From Sorangium cellulosum So0157-2 (GTDB taxonomy: Bacteria; Myxococcota_A; Polyangia; Polyangiales; Polyangiaceae): a stretch of DNA of 64,000 nucleotides. The stretch is taken from assembly GCF_000418325.1 (NCBI RefSeq), contig NC_021658.1:11856001-11920000 (forward strand), given 5' to 3'. Of this stretch, positions 1-10,071 are shown one piece after another. Below the pieces are notes generated by a model. That model was not told the DNA's origin and did no database searches. It saw only the letters and a program-made list of their open reading frames with translations. Numbering within the stretch: position 1 is the stretch's first letter; each line of letters starts with the position of its first letter. The position numbers were made by a program, and so were the translations under genes.

Positions 1-841
1 AGAGCGGCTTGCCCTCCTTCCAGAGCGACTGGTGGCAGTGCATGCCGCTGCCGTTGTCGCCGAAGAGCGGCTTCGGCATGAACGTCACCGACTTGCCGTG
101 CTTGCGGCCGACGTTCTTGATGACGTACTTGAACCACATGAGGTTGTCGGCCATCGCGGTCAGCGTCGAGAACTTGATGCCGATCTCGCACTGCCCGGCC
201 GACGCCACCTCGTGGTGGCCGACCTCGACCGCGATGCCCGTCTCGATCAGCGTGGACATCATGTCCGCGCGCAGATCCGCGAGCGTGTCGGTCGGCGGAA
301 CGGGGAAGTAGCCCTCCTTCGACCGGATCTTGTGGCCGAGGTTCAGGCCGGCCTTGCCGGTGTTCCAGACCGCCTCCTCGCTGTCGATCTCGTAGAAGGC
401 GCCGCGCTGCGAGCTCTCGTAGCGGACCGAGTCGAAGACGAAGAACTCGGCCTCGGGCCCGAAGTAGGTCGTGTCAGCGATGCCGCTCTGGCGGAGGTGG
501 TTCTCCGCCTTCTGGGCGATGTAACGGGGGTCGCGGCCGTAGGGCTGGCCGGTGACGGGGTCGCTGATCTTGCAGATCAGGCTGAGCGTCTTCTGGGCGT
601 GGAAGGGGTCGAGCTTCGCCGTCGTCGGATCGGGCGTCATCAGCATGTCGCTCGCGTTGATCGGCTGCCAGCCGCGCACCGACGAGCCGTCGAAGCCGAT
701 CCCCTCCTCGAAGATGTCCTCGTTCAGACGGGACACCGGGACGGTCGTGTGCTGCCAGATGCCGGGCAGATCGATGAACTTGAGATCGACAAATTTTACG
801 TCGTTTTCCTTCGCAAACGCGACGACATCTTTGGCCTTCAT
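1..841 (-). CDS. glnA: Glutamine synthetase, N-terminal part (cut by window edge)
   Basis: ATP-dependent condensation of glutamate and ammonia to glutamine in the cytoplasm. About 280 N-terminal residues are present, starting MKAKDVVAFAKEN; the gene runs off the left edge. Seen: the beta-grasp domain with FEEGIGFDGSSVRGW, the metal-binding strand FGPEAEFFVFD, and the catalytic NGSGMHCHQSLW segment near the edge, all typical of type I bacterial GlnA. The start at 841 is preceded by a purine-rich AGGAAAGAGAAG ribosome binding site. It lies about 140 bp downstream of the PII gene in the same direction, so the two are probably co-transcribed. The adenylylation site would lie outside the window. 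Confidence 0.97.
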   Translation of the reverse strand, partial: MKAKDVVAFAKENDVKFVDLKFIDLPGIWQHTTVPVSRLNEDIFEEGIGFDGSSVRGWQPINASDMLMTPDPTTAKLDPFHAQKTLSLICKISDPVTGQPYGRDPRYIAQKAENHLRQSGIADTTYFGPEAEFFVFDSVRYESSQRGAFYEIDSEEAVWNTGKAGLNLGHKIRSKEGYFPVPPTDTLADLRADMMSTLIETGIAVEVGHHEVASAGQCEIGIKFSTLTAMADNLMWFKYVIKNVGRKHGKSVTFMPKPLFGDNGSGMHCHQSLWKEGKPL

Positions 842-982
842 GATCTTCTCTTTCCTCGCTGACTCGCTGCTCTCGCTGGATGTGCTTCTACGGCGCGCGG
901 GCTCGTGCTCGCTGTTGGCTGCCTGGGTTGTCGAGCCTGCGACCCGCCGCGAATGCCCTGTGACGCTCTGCCCGCGGCTCGC

Positions 983-1321
983 CTAGATGGCGTCCTCGCC
1001 GCGCTCCCCCGTGCGGATCCGCACGGCCTCCTCGACGGGGACGACGAAGATCTTGCCGTCGCCGATCCGACCCGTCTTGGCGCTCTTCTCGATGGCGTCG
1101 ATCACGTCGCCGACCATGCTGTCCGGCACGACGATGTCGACCTTCACCTTCGGGACGAAGTCGACGACATACGCCGACCCTCGATAGACCTCCTTCTTGC
1201 CGCCGGTCCGACCGAAGCCCTTTACCTCGGTCACCGTCATGCCCTGAATCCCGACCTCGGCGAGGGCGTCCTTGACCTCGTCGAGCTTGAACGGCTTGAT
1301 GATCGCCTCGACCTTTTTCAT
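983..1321 (-). CDS. glnB: Nitrogen regulatory protein P-II
   Basis: 112-residue PII signal protein. It integrates 2-oxoglutarate, ATP/ADP and usually uridylylation, and controls glutamine synthetase and nitrogen transcription. It begins MKKVEAIIKPFKLDEVK. The T-loop is seen at about 37-55, with Tyr51 (RGSAYVVDF), the classical uridylylation site, and the C-terminal GDGKIFVVPVEEAVRIRTGE block. The reading frame extends 18 codons further upstream, but the Met at 1321 gives the family length and aligns with the conserved N-terminus. It is first of a glnB-glnA pair. Whether it is GlnB or GlnK cannot be told from sequence; linkage to glnA rather than amtB favours GlnB. Confidence 0.95.
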   Translation of the reverse strand: MKKVEAIIKPFKLDEVKDALAEVGIQGMTVTEVKGFGRTGGKKEVYRGSAYVVDFVPKVKVDIVVPDSMVGDVIDAIEKSAKTGRIGDGKIFVVPVEEAVRIRTGERGEDAI

Positions 1322-1578
1322 TGCGCACGCCTGTGGTGACCGGGCGCCCGCCAGGGTAAAGTCCCGGGCGCTCACCCGAAAAGCCCCGCCGGAGCAGAGC
1401 CGGTAAAGGGGGGACGCCTCCGCCGGCGGCCTCCCGTCGATGTGCCGGGCGCCGCCCGGCCTCCGATCCGTGACGGGGTCCGCCCGGCCTGCCGAGCATT
1501 GCCCCGACGCTTGTCAACGACTCAGGGGCCCATCCAGCAGAGCTGGATCGGCGACCCTTCACCCCGGGCGCTGGCGCA

Positions 1579-1593
1579 GCAACCCGAGGTCCA
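1579..1593 (-). promoter_or_regulatory. Possible sigma-54 (-24/-12) element for glnB-glnA
   Basis: On the minus strand TGGACC, then five bases, then TTGC. This keeps the invariant GG and GC dinucleotides at exactly 10 bp spacing, but two bases of the -24 box differ from TGGCAC. It would give a leader of about 245 nt to glnB. NtrC-type control of glnB/glnA is common knowledge for the family; the assignment here is an inference from one imperfect match. Confidence 0.25.
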
Positions 1594-1895
1594 GGCTGGT
1601 GTACCCAAGCTCATGTTTCCGGAATGTTTCGCGCACCGCGCGTGCGTGAGAAAAGTGGTTCCGGCCTCGAGAAATCAAAGCCCGCTTACTTTTTTCACCG
1701 CCCCCGGGGAGCCCGAGGAGGCCCCGGGGCGGGAGCGCGCCCGCTCCCCTCGTCCAGGCGCCCGGGGTGGGTCCGCCTCCTCCTTCCGCGGACCGGGGCG
1801 GCCCCCCGGCTTCGTCTGTGCGATGGCAGAGCCCGCCTCCACGGCGCCCCCGGGGGGCGGCTCCCCCCTCCCGGACGGGTCCCCCCGCGCTCGCC

Positions 1896-1924
1896 TTGTT
1901 CTTGCGACCCGGCTCGAATAGTCT
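1896..1924 (+). promoter_or_regulatory. Sigma-70-like promoter of the Ser/Thr kinase gene
   Basis: TTGTTC (1896-1901), 17-bp spacer, TAGTCT (1919-1924). The predicted start point near 1931 gives a leader of about 30 nt before the ATG at 1961. Confidence 0.45.
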
Positions 1925-1960
1925 CCGCTGGCGAATCCAGTCGCGGGACAGCCCTGCCTG

Positions 1961-4693
1961 ATGGCTTTGCCGAACAAAGCGAAGATCCCGGTAGGCACGG
2001 TCCTCGCCGGAAAATACCGCATCACACGCGAGATCGGGCGCGGTGGCATGGCTGCCGTGTACGAGGCCGAGCACATCGACATCGGCAAGCGCGTGGCGAT
2101 CAAGGTGCTCGCACAGGAGCTGACGACCTCCGCCGTTGTGGTCGAGCGCTTCCTCCGCGAGGCCCGGGCCGCCGCGTCGATCCGCAGCCCGTTCATCTGC
2201 GACGTCTACGACTCCGGCAAGCTCGACGACGGGCGGCCCTTCCTCGTGCTCGAGCTCCTGGAAGGCGAGTCGCTCTACGAGCGCATGACCGTGATCAGGT
2301 ACCTCGATCCCGAGACCACCGTCACGGTGGTGTCCCAGGTGTGTCGAGGGCTCACCAAGGCGCACGCCGCCTCGATCGTCCACCGCGACCTCAAGCCGGA
2401 GAACATCTTCCTCACGAAGGACGAGGAGGGCCGGCTCTGCGCGAAGATCCTCGATTTCGGGCTCGCGAAGTTCTACGCGCCCGTCGACGGCGGCGACGCG
2501 CAGGCGCGCCTCACCCGCGAGGGCGCGGTCTTCGGAACGCCGGCGTACATGAGCCCGGAGCAGGTGCGCGGACAGGGGGCGGTCGATCATCGCGCCGACC
2601 TCTGGGCCCTCGGCTGCATCACCTACGAGTGCCTCACCGGCCGCACCGTCTGGCAGACCGAGCAGGGCGTCGCGATGACGTTCGCGCAGATCGCGAACGC
2701 GCCGCTGCCGCAGCCCTCGGCGCTCCGCCCGGATCTGCCGCCGAGCTTCACCGTGTGGTTCGAGAAGGCGCTCGACCGCTCGATCGATCGCCGCTTCCAG
2801 ACCGCGAAGGAGTTCGCCGACGAGCTCTCGATCGCGCTCGGCGTCGCGCAGCCGACGCCCCCGCGCGGCGCGGAGCCGTCGCAGGCGGGGCTCCTGCCGA
2901 CCGGCGGCGACCCCCCGGCCGACGTGACGTTCGATCCGCCGGGGGTCGTCCGTGTGACCCCCAACGAAGCGCGGCGCACCGTCCCCTCGGGCCCGGCGGA
3001 GCGCGGGCTGGATCCGTTCGCCGGGCTGGACTTCTCGAGCTCGCCGGGCGGCACGCCGGCCGGGCGCGTGAGCCAGGGCGCGGGGCAGCAGATCACGTTC
3101 TCCGGGGGCTCGGGCGAGGCCTCGGTGTCCGATCCGCTCGCGCAGCGCTCGCCGCCGAGGCGCGGCGGCGCCGGTCGCGCGCTCGTCGTCTTCGGCGTGC
3201 TCGTGCTCGCCGCGGGCGCCGCGTACGCGGGCTACCGCCAGTTCCTCAAGCCGACGGCGCTGCCGCCCGTCTCGTCGAGCGCCGCGCCGCCGCCGGTCGT
3301 CAGCGCGGCGCCATCGTCCTCCGCGTCGGCGGCCGCCGTGCCGGCGCGCGCCGACGCCCAGGCCGAGCCGCCGGGCCTGCAGTGGCCGCCGCTCGTCGCG
3401 CAGGCGCAGGAGTCGATCGCCGCCGGCGATCTCAAGGCCGCGCTCCGGCTGCTGAGGGACGCTCAGGAGAAGGGCAACCACCCCGTGCCTCGGACCTTGA
3501 TCGAGCACGTTCAGGTCGCCCTGAAGGACGCGAGCGGCAAGGCGCCCTGCCAGCTCACCGGGCTCGCCCGGCCGCGCACGCACGATCTCGTGCGCGAGGG
3601 CGGCCGCGCCATCGGCGCCAGCCGGCCCTCGATCTCGCTCGGGCCGCGCGGCGCGGTGATCACCTGGACGGACTCGCATGAGGGCACCGAGCACGCGTAC
3701 ACGGCGGCGCTCGACAGCGCGATGCGCCCGTCGTCCCCCGCGCTCGACGTGACGCCCGAGGGCCGCGCCATCGGTCGCCCCGAGCTGACGACCGCCGGCG
3801 ATCGGCTGGTGCTCACGTACTGGGACGGCAAGGGACCGGAGGCCGGCGTGTACGTGCGCTGGCTCGACGCCAGCGGCCGGATCGACGGCCCCGCGATGAT
3901 GGTCGCCCGCTTCCCTCGCGGGGGGAACTCCTGGCCCTCGCTCGCGCGCGCCCCCGAGGGCTTCGTGATCGCGTGGTCGGACGACGGGGACAACGCCTCC
4001 TCCGAGGACCTCTTCATGCGCCGCCTCTCGCCGAACCTCGACCCGGTCGGCGAGATCATCCGGCTCACGGACGTGACGCCGACGGGCCCGTCGAAGCCGC
4101 GCGTCCGCTTGCCCTCGATCGCGGTGACGAGCGACGTGATGCACCTCGCCTTCCGCTTCGATCGCGATCCGATGCGGGTCATCCAGTACATGCGCCTCCC
4201 GCTCGCGAGCGCCGACAAGGGGCTCCCGCCGGCCGCGCCCGGCAAGCGCGCCGACCGCGCCCTCGGCGAGCTGTCGCTCGTGAACAGCGACCGGGCCCGC
4301 AGCGACAGCCCCTCGCTCGCGTGCGGCGCGGCCGGCTGCTTCGTCGTCTGGCACGGCGAAGCGCCGATCGGGGGCGCGTCGGCTGCGTACATCGATCCGG
4401 CCAAGGGGCAGCCGCTCTGGCGTAAGAGGTTCTCGAAGACCGGCGCGCGCCCGTCGGTCGCGATCGCGCCGAGCGGTCAGGCCCAGCTCGTCTGGTTCGA
4501 GCAGGGCCGCATGCTGACCGCATCGATCAACCGCGACGGCATCGGCGCGCCCACGAAGTTCGCCCGCGTCAGCGGCGATCAGCCGGCGCCATCGATCAGC
4601 CCCGGCGCGAAGCCCGGAGAGTGGTATGTCGCCTGGCTCGACTACGAGGCGGGTCATCTCGAGCCCTACGCCGCTCGCATCCAGTGCCGGTGA
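1961..4693 (+). CDS. Receptor-type Ser/Thr protein kinase with repeat-containing C-terminal domain
   Basis: 910 residues. Eukaryotic-type (Hanks) kinase domain at about 15-290: glycine loop GRGGMAAV (26-33), VAIK lysine 48, catalytic HRDLKPEN (141-148), DFG (165-167) and GTPAYMSPE in the activation segment, so it looks active. A Pro/Ala-rich linker follows, then one transmembrane helix at about 407-428, then about 480 residues that should be periplasmic. That part contains at least four repeats of the type PS-x-A-x5-G-x3-W (for example ending in VIAWSDD, FVVWHGE, QLVWFEQG), as in beta-propeller blades. The receptor could sense an extracytoplasmic ligand. The GNAT gene follows 4 bp downstream and is probably in the same transcript. 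The substrate cannot be read from sequence. Confidence 0.9.
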   Translation: MALPNKAKIPVGTVLAGKYRITREIGRGGMAAVYEAEHIDIGKRVAIKVLAQELTTSAVVVERFLREARAAASIRSPFICDVYDSGKLDDGRPFLVLELLEGESLYERMTVIRYLDPETTVTVVSQVCRGLTKAHAASIVHRDLKPENIFLTKDEEGRLCAKILDFGLAKFYAPVDGGDAQARLTREGAVFGTPAYMSPEQVRGQGAVDHRADLWALGCITYECLTGRTVWQTEQGVAMTFAQIANAPLPQPSALRPDLPPSFTVWFEKALDRSIDRRFQTAKEFADELSIALGVAQPTPPRGAEPSQAGLLPTGGDPPADVTFDPPGVVRVTPNEARRTVPSGPAERGLDPFAGLDFSSSPGGTPAGRVSQGAGQQITFSGGSGEASVSDPLAQRSPPRRGGAGRALVVFGVLVLAAGAAYAGYRQFLKPTALPPVSSSAAPPPVVSAAPSSSASAAAVPARADAQAEPPGLQWPPLVAQAQESIAAGDLKAALRLLRDAQEKGNHPVPRTLIEHVQVALKDASGKAPCQLTGLARPRTHDLVREGGRAIGASRPSISLGPRGAVITWTDSHEGTEHAYTAALDSAMRPSSPALDVTPEGRAIGRPELTTAGDRLVLTYWDGKGPEAGVYVRWLDASGRIDGPAMMVARFPRGGNSWPSLARAPEGFVIAWSDDGDNASSEDLFMRRLSPNLDPVGEIIRLTDVTPTGPSKPRVRLPSIAVTSDVMHLAFRFDRDPMRVIQYMRLPLASADKGLPPAAPGKRADRALGELSLVNSDRARSDSPSLACGAAGCFVVWHGEAPIGGASAAYIDPAKGQPLWRKRFSKTGARPSVAIAPSGQAQLVWFEQGRMLTASINRDGIGAPTKFARVSGDQPAPSISPGAKPGEWYVAWLDYEAGHLEPYAARIQCR

Positions 4694-4697
4694 CCCC

Positions 4698-5273
4698 ATG
4701 CTCATCCTCCCACCTCGAAGCGAGGTCCGCGCCCGCCCCATCGAGACCGAGCGGCTGCTCCTCGTGCCGATCGACCCGTCGGACGGACCGGAGCTCTGGC
4801 TCGCGGTCAGCGGCTCGCGCGCGACGCTCCAGCGCTGGCTGCCCTGGGTGCAGTTCCACACGGATCCGGCCGCGAGCGTGCGGTTCGCCGAGGCGTGCGC
4901 CGCCGACTGGGATCACGGCAGGGCGCTGCGCTTCGTCATCCGCGAGCGCGCGCACCGCACGCTCGCGGGGGTGGTCGGGCTCGAGTCGTGCGTGCACCTG
5001 CACCGCTCCTGCGAGCTCGGGTACTGGCTGCGCAAGGAAGCGACCGGGCGCGGCCTGATGACCGAGGCCGCGAAGGCCGCGCTCGGGTTCGCGTTCGGCC
5101 ACATGGGCGCGCACCGGGTGCGGGTCGCGGCCGCCACGGACAACCACGCCTCCCTCGCGGTCATCGGGCGGCTCGGCTTCCGCTTCGAGGGCATCGCCCG
5201 GCAGGCCGAGTGGTGCGACGGCCGCTGGCTCGACCACTCCGTCTTCGCGCTCCTGGCGACCGACCCCAGGTGA
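4698..5273 (+). CDS. GNAT family N-acetyltransferase (RimJ/RimL-like)
   Basis: 191 residues from MLILPPRSEVRARPIETERLLL. It carries the RimJ/RimL signature: an N-terminal TERLLLVPI strand, a central ELGYWLRKEATGRGLMTEA (acetyl-CoA loop RGLMTEA), then HRVRVAAATDNHASLAVIGRLGF with the conserved Asn of N-x-x-S. It transfers acetyl from acetyl-CoA to an amino group, either a ribosomal protein N-terminus or a small molecule. The ATG lies 4 bp after the kinase stop, so it is translationally linked to the kinase. An in-frame extension into the kinase gene exists but adds no family residues. The substrate is unknown. Confidence 0.85.
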   Translation: MLILPPRSEVRARPIETERLLLVPIDPSDGPELWLAVSGSRATLQRWLPWVQFHTDPAASVRFAEACAADWDHGRALRFVIRERAHRTLAGVVGLESCVHLHRSCELGYWLRKEATGRGLMTEAAKAALGFAFGHMGAHRVRVAAATDNHASLAVIGRLGFRFEGIARQAEWCDGRWLDHSVFALLATDPR

Positions 5274-5335
5274 GGCGGGTAAGCCCCATCGCGCTCCTTG
5301 TGCCTGAGGCGGCCCGTACGCCGCCCGAAGCGCGC

Positions 5336-5341
5336 TAGCAT
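5336..5341 (+). promoter_or_regulatory. -10 hexamer TAGCAT before the histidine kinase start
   Basis: GCTAGCAT lies with 12 nt between the hexamer and the GTG at 5354, implying a leader of only about 6 nt. There is no Shine-Dalgarno sequence and no clear -35 box. Confidence 0.35.
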
Positions 5342-5353
5342 CCTGCCCTCGCC

Positions 5354-6912
<1,559 letters not shown>

Positions 6913-6916
<4 letters not shown>

Positions 6917-8832
6917 ACGAAGAGCGCACGAGGGACGACGCGATCCACTTCGCGCGGCGCGTGCTCGTCCGCCAGGCGCTGGTCGGCGTCGCCGCGTTCG
7001 GGGCGATCGCGGCGCTCGCGCCGAAGCTGCTCATCCTGGAGCAGGACGTCGCCGCGAGCGTGCTCTCGGTCGGCGCCAAGATCGCGCTCGCCGCGATCGT
7101 CGCGACCACGCTGCTGACGCTGCTCCGGCTGCGCACGCACCGGAACCTGCTGCGCTCGCTCATGATCGGCTCGCGCGACATCGATCACGAGGAGCTCGAG
7201 CGGTTCGCCGAGCTGCCGCCGTCCTTGGCGCTGCGCTTCGTGCTGGCGAGCTCGACCATCTCGAGCCTCACGATGATCCCGGGGATCAGGCCGGAGAAGC
7301 TCGACGACGGCCGGGCGGTCAGCCTGCTCATCCTCGCGATCACGATCCTCTGCGCGTCCGCGATCCCGCACTACGTGTTGACGCGCGCCACGACGTTCAG
7401 CCTCTTCGAGATCAGCCCGGCCGAGGCGATCGGCGCGTTGCTCGAGACGGCCGAGTTTTACCAGACGCCGCGCCGGCGGGTCACCTACAAGCTGCTCCTC
7501 GCCGTCGCCGCGCCGGTGCTGCTCGTCGGCGTCGGGGCGGTGCTGATCGCGAACGCGCACCTCCAGACGTTCATCGAGCGGAGCCGGCGCACGACCGCGG
7601 GGCTCATCGCGCGGACGGCGCTCGATCCGTCGCTCGGCGCCATCGCGGAGGCCGATCGCAACGACGTCGTGGCCGCCGCGGCGGAGTACGGGTTCCTCGC
7701 GCGCGTGCAGCACGACTGCGTGAGCGCGGAGCCCTCCTTCGGCCGCGAGGCCGACGGGCAGATCGCCGTGATCACGCCGCTCGACGGCGGCTGCGCCAAC
7801 ATCCGGTTCTCGGCCGACCTCGAGCCCTCCGCCGCGATCTGGGGCGCGCTCGTCGCGCTGCTCGCGGTGCTGGTCGCCGGCGTGCTCGGCAACCTGTTCG
7901 GCCGCGTACTCGCCGCCGATCTCGTGCACGCCACGAAGCAGGTGCGCCTGCTCGGCACGGACAGCGTGCTCCGCGGTGCCACGCAGATCGCCCGCCCCGC
8001 CCGGTTCGCCGTCGTCGCCCGGCTCGGGCACGCCATCGAGGATCTCGCCGAGCGCTTCCGCGTCTTCGCCGCGGCGCAGGAGCGCGCGCTCGAGGCCCGC
8101 GAGGCGGCGCAGCGCATGCGCGGCCTCCTGTTCGCGAGCGTGAGCCACGACCTCAAGAGCCCGCTGAACGCGATCCTCGGGTTCGCCGAGCTCGTGGGCC
8201 AGGAGGACCTGACCGCCGCCCAGCGCGAGAGCCTGGAGCTCATCTCGACGCGCGGCCGCGAGCTCCTCGGCCTCATCGAGTCGATCCTCGACGCCGCGCG
8301 CGTCGAGGCCGGCCAGCTCACGCTCGAGCCTCAGCCGACGTCCGTCGGCGCGCTCATCGCGGGCGCGATCCGCAAGGCGCGCGAGCTCGCGAGCGACGCC
8401 GACGGGGAGGTCGTCGTGGAGGTCGGCGACACGCTGCCGCTCATCCCGGTCGACCAGGCGTACGCGACGCGCGCGATCGCCGTCATCGTGGCGCACGCGC
8501 TCCGGACCGGCGCGGCCGACCCGTCCGCGCGCCTCGTGCGCCTCACCGCGACGATGGCCGGCGAGTTCAACAGCGAGGTCCGCATCGACATCGAGTACGG
8601 CAGCCGCGACGTGCCGCCCGACGAGCTGGAGGCGCTGTTCAGCCGGCAGACCACGGCGCGCGGGCGCGGCCTGACCCTCGGCCTCAGCCATGCGCGCTCG
8701 GTGATCGAGCTCCACGGCGGCTCGCTCGAGGTCGACGGCGCCCCGGACGGCCGCCCGCTCTGCCGCGCGCGGCTGCCGCGCGTCCCGCCGCCGCGCCGCC
8801 CTCGCCTCTCGTCGGTCCCCGCGCTCGGCTGA
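6913..8832 (+). CDS. Multi-pass histidine-kinase-like protein with degenerate ATPase domain
   Basis: 639 residues, start overlapping the previous stop (ATGA). The first 300 residues hold about six hydrophobic segments and a small extracytoplasmic loop. The HisKA domain is intact, with His412 in SVSHDLKSPLNAILGFAEL. The ATPase domain is not: the expected N box reads IVAHALRTGAAD without the conserved Asn motif, the G1 box reads IEYGSRDVPPDE without DxGxG, and only a G2-like RGRGLTLGLSHARS remains. It probably cannot bind ATP normally and may be phosphorylated in trans by, or heterodimerise with, the coupled upstream kinase. A function as signal receptor or phosphotransfer partner is inference. 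Confidence 0.85.
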
Positions 8833-8912
8833 CCTCGTCCGCAGCCGCCGGCGGCGCGCGACCCACGCTCCTTCCGCGCGCGGGATCGCTTCCCTTCGCC
8901 CTCTGCCCGCGG

Positions 8913-8918
8913 TACTCC
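8913..8918 (+). promoter_or_regulatory. -10-like TACTCC immediately before ruvB
   Basis: GGTACTCC lies with 6 nt between it and the ATG at 8925, the spacing expected of a leaderless transcript. The last base of the hexamer deviates from TANNNT. Confidence 0.3.
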
Positions 8919-8924
8919 CGGGGC

Positions 8925-9947
8925 ATGCCTGAACGGGCGCTCTCTCCTGCCGAGACAGGCGACGACGATCGCTTCGACCGCCTCTTCCGGCCTGCCTCGC
9001 TCGCGGAGTACGTCGGCCAGGCCAAGCATACGGAGAACCTGAAGGTCTTCGTCGAGGCCGCGCGCCGCCGGCACGAGCCGCTGGACCACATGCTCTTCTG
9101 CGGCCCGCCCGGGCTCGGCAAGACGACGCTCGCCCACATCCTCGCCCGCGAGATGGGCGTCACCCTCCACGTCACGAGCGGGCCGGCGATCGAGCACAAG
9201 GGCGCGCTGGCCGGGCTGCTCACCAAGCTGGAGCGCAACGACGTGCTCTTCATCGACGAGATCCACCGGCTCACGCCGGCGGTCGAGGAGAGCCTCTACC
9301 CCGCGATCGAGTCGTTCAAGATCGACATCATGACCGGCGACGGCCCTTACGCGACGACGATCCAGCTCGCGCTGAAGCCGTTCACGCTCGTCGGCGCCAC
9401 GACCCGCACCGGGCTGCTCACCGCGCCGCTGCTGTCGCGGTTCGGCCACGTCGTCCGCCTCGATTTCTACCCCGTCGAGGAGCTCGAGCGCATCGTACAG
9501 CGCAGCGCCGGCCTGATCGACGTGCCGATCGACGCCGGGGGCGCGCGCGAGATCGCCGCGCGTTCGCGGGGCACCCCCCGCGTCGCCAACCGCCTCCTGC
9601 GCCGGGTGCGCGACTTCGCCGAGGTGCTCGGCGACGGCGCGATCACCATGGCGATCGCGCGCAAGACCGCGGAGCGGCTCGAGATCGACGCGGCCGGCCT
9701 CGACGAGATGGACCGCAGGCTGCTGCGCGTCATCATCGATCACTACGACGGCGGCCCGGTGGGCGTCGACACCCTGGCCGCGGCGCTCAGTGAGCCGCGC
9801 GACACCATCGAGGACGTGTACGAGCCGTTCCTGCTGCAGCAGGGCTTCCTCGGCCGCACGCCCCGGGGCAGGATCGCGACCCGCCGCGCGTACGAGCACC
9901 TCGACATCGCGGCTCCCGCGGCGAAGCAGGGGGATCTCTTCTCTTGA
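8925..9947 (+). CDS. ruvB: Holliday junction branch migration ATPase RuvB
   Basis: 340 residues. This is the AAA+ motor that, with RuvA, drives branch migration of Holliday junctions. Seen: RuvB N-terminus FRPASLAEYVGQ, Walker A GPPGLGKTTL (60-69), Walker B LFIDEIHRL, sensor 1 VGATTRTG, arginine finger LLSRFG, sensor 2 SRGTPRVANRLLRRVRD, and the C-terminal winged helix ending GFLGRTPRGR. The length is normal for the family. ruvA and ruvC are not in the window, so the gene is separated from its usual partners. It lies between two kinase pairs with its own upstream region. The last residues QGDLF(S) resemble a sliding-clamp-binding pentapeptide. Confidence 0.97.
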   Translation: MPERALSPAETGDDDRFDRLFRPASLAEYVGQAKHTENLKVFVEAARRRHEPLDHMLFCGPPGLGKTTLAHILAREMGVTLHVTSGPAIEHKGALAGLLTKLERNDVLFIDEIHRLTPAVEESLYPAIESFKIDIMTGDGPYATTIQLALKPFTLVGATTRTGLLTAPLLSRFGHVVRLDFYPVEELERIVQRSAGLIDVPIDAGGAREIAARSRGTPRVANRLLRRVRDFAEVLGDGAITMAIARKTAERLEIDAAGLDEMDRRLLRVIIDHYDGGPVGVDTLAAALSEPRDTIEDVYEPFLLQQGFLGRTPRGRIATRRAYEHLDIAAPAAKQGDLFS

Positions 9948-10059
9948 CCCACGCCGCGCGCACGGCGCCCCGATGCGCCGCGCCGCCCGCCACGTTCGGT
10001 GAGCGCGCCAGCGTTGCGCCGTGATCCGGAATTCTCTCATCGCTCCAGCGCGGAATCGA

Positions 10060-10065
10060 TAAGCT
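10060..10065 (+). promoter_or_regulatory. -10 hexamer TAAGCT, leaderless spacing
   Basis: TAAGCT with exactly 6 nt to the GTG at 10072. There is no Shine-Dalgarno before this GTG, so a leaderless mRNA is the simplest reading and it supports the chosen start. Confidence 0.45.
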
Positions 10066-10071
10066 TGCGGT

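Larger units (their letters stand above)
1322..1960. other. Divergent intergenic region between glnB and the Ser/Thr kinase
   Basis: 639 bp with no convincing gene; frames that cross it have poor protein-like composition. It must hold the promoters of glnB (minus) and the kinase (plus). A sigma-54-like GG-N10-GC element is seen on the minus strand at 1579-1593 and a sigma-70-like pair on the plus strand at 1896-1924. An AT-richer patch lies at about 1660-1700. A TTGACA hexamer on the minus strand at 1512-1517 has no fitting -10 partner. Confidence 0.6.

Noticed and set aside
1512..1517. TTGACA on the minus strand upstream of glnB
   Set aside because: No acceptable -10 hexamer at 16-19 bp; the sequence there is GC-rich.
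1559..4861. An 1100-codon open frame on the minus strand across the Ser/Thr kinase gene
   Set aside because: High G+C leaves antisense frames open; the translation is Arg/Ala/Glu-rich without domains, while the plus strand encodes a clear kinase.
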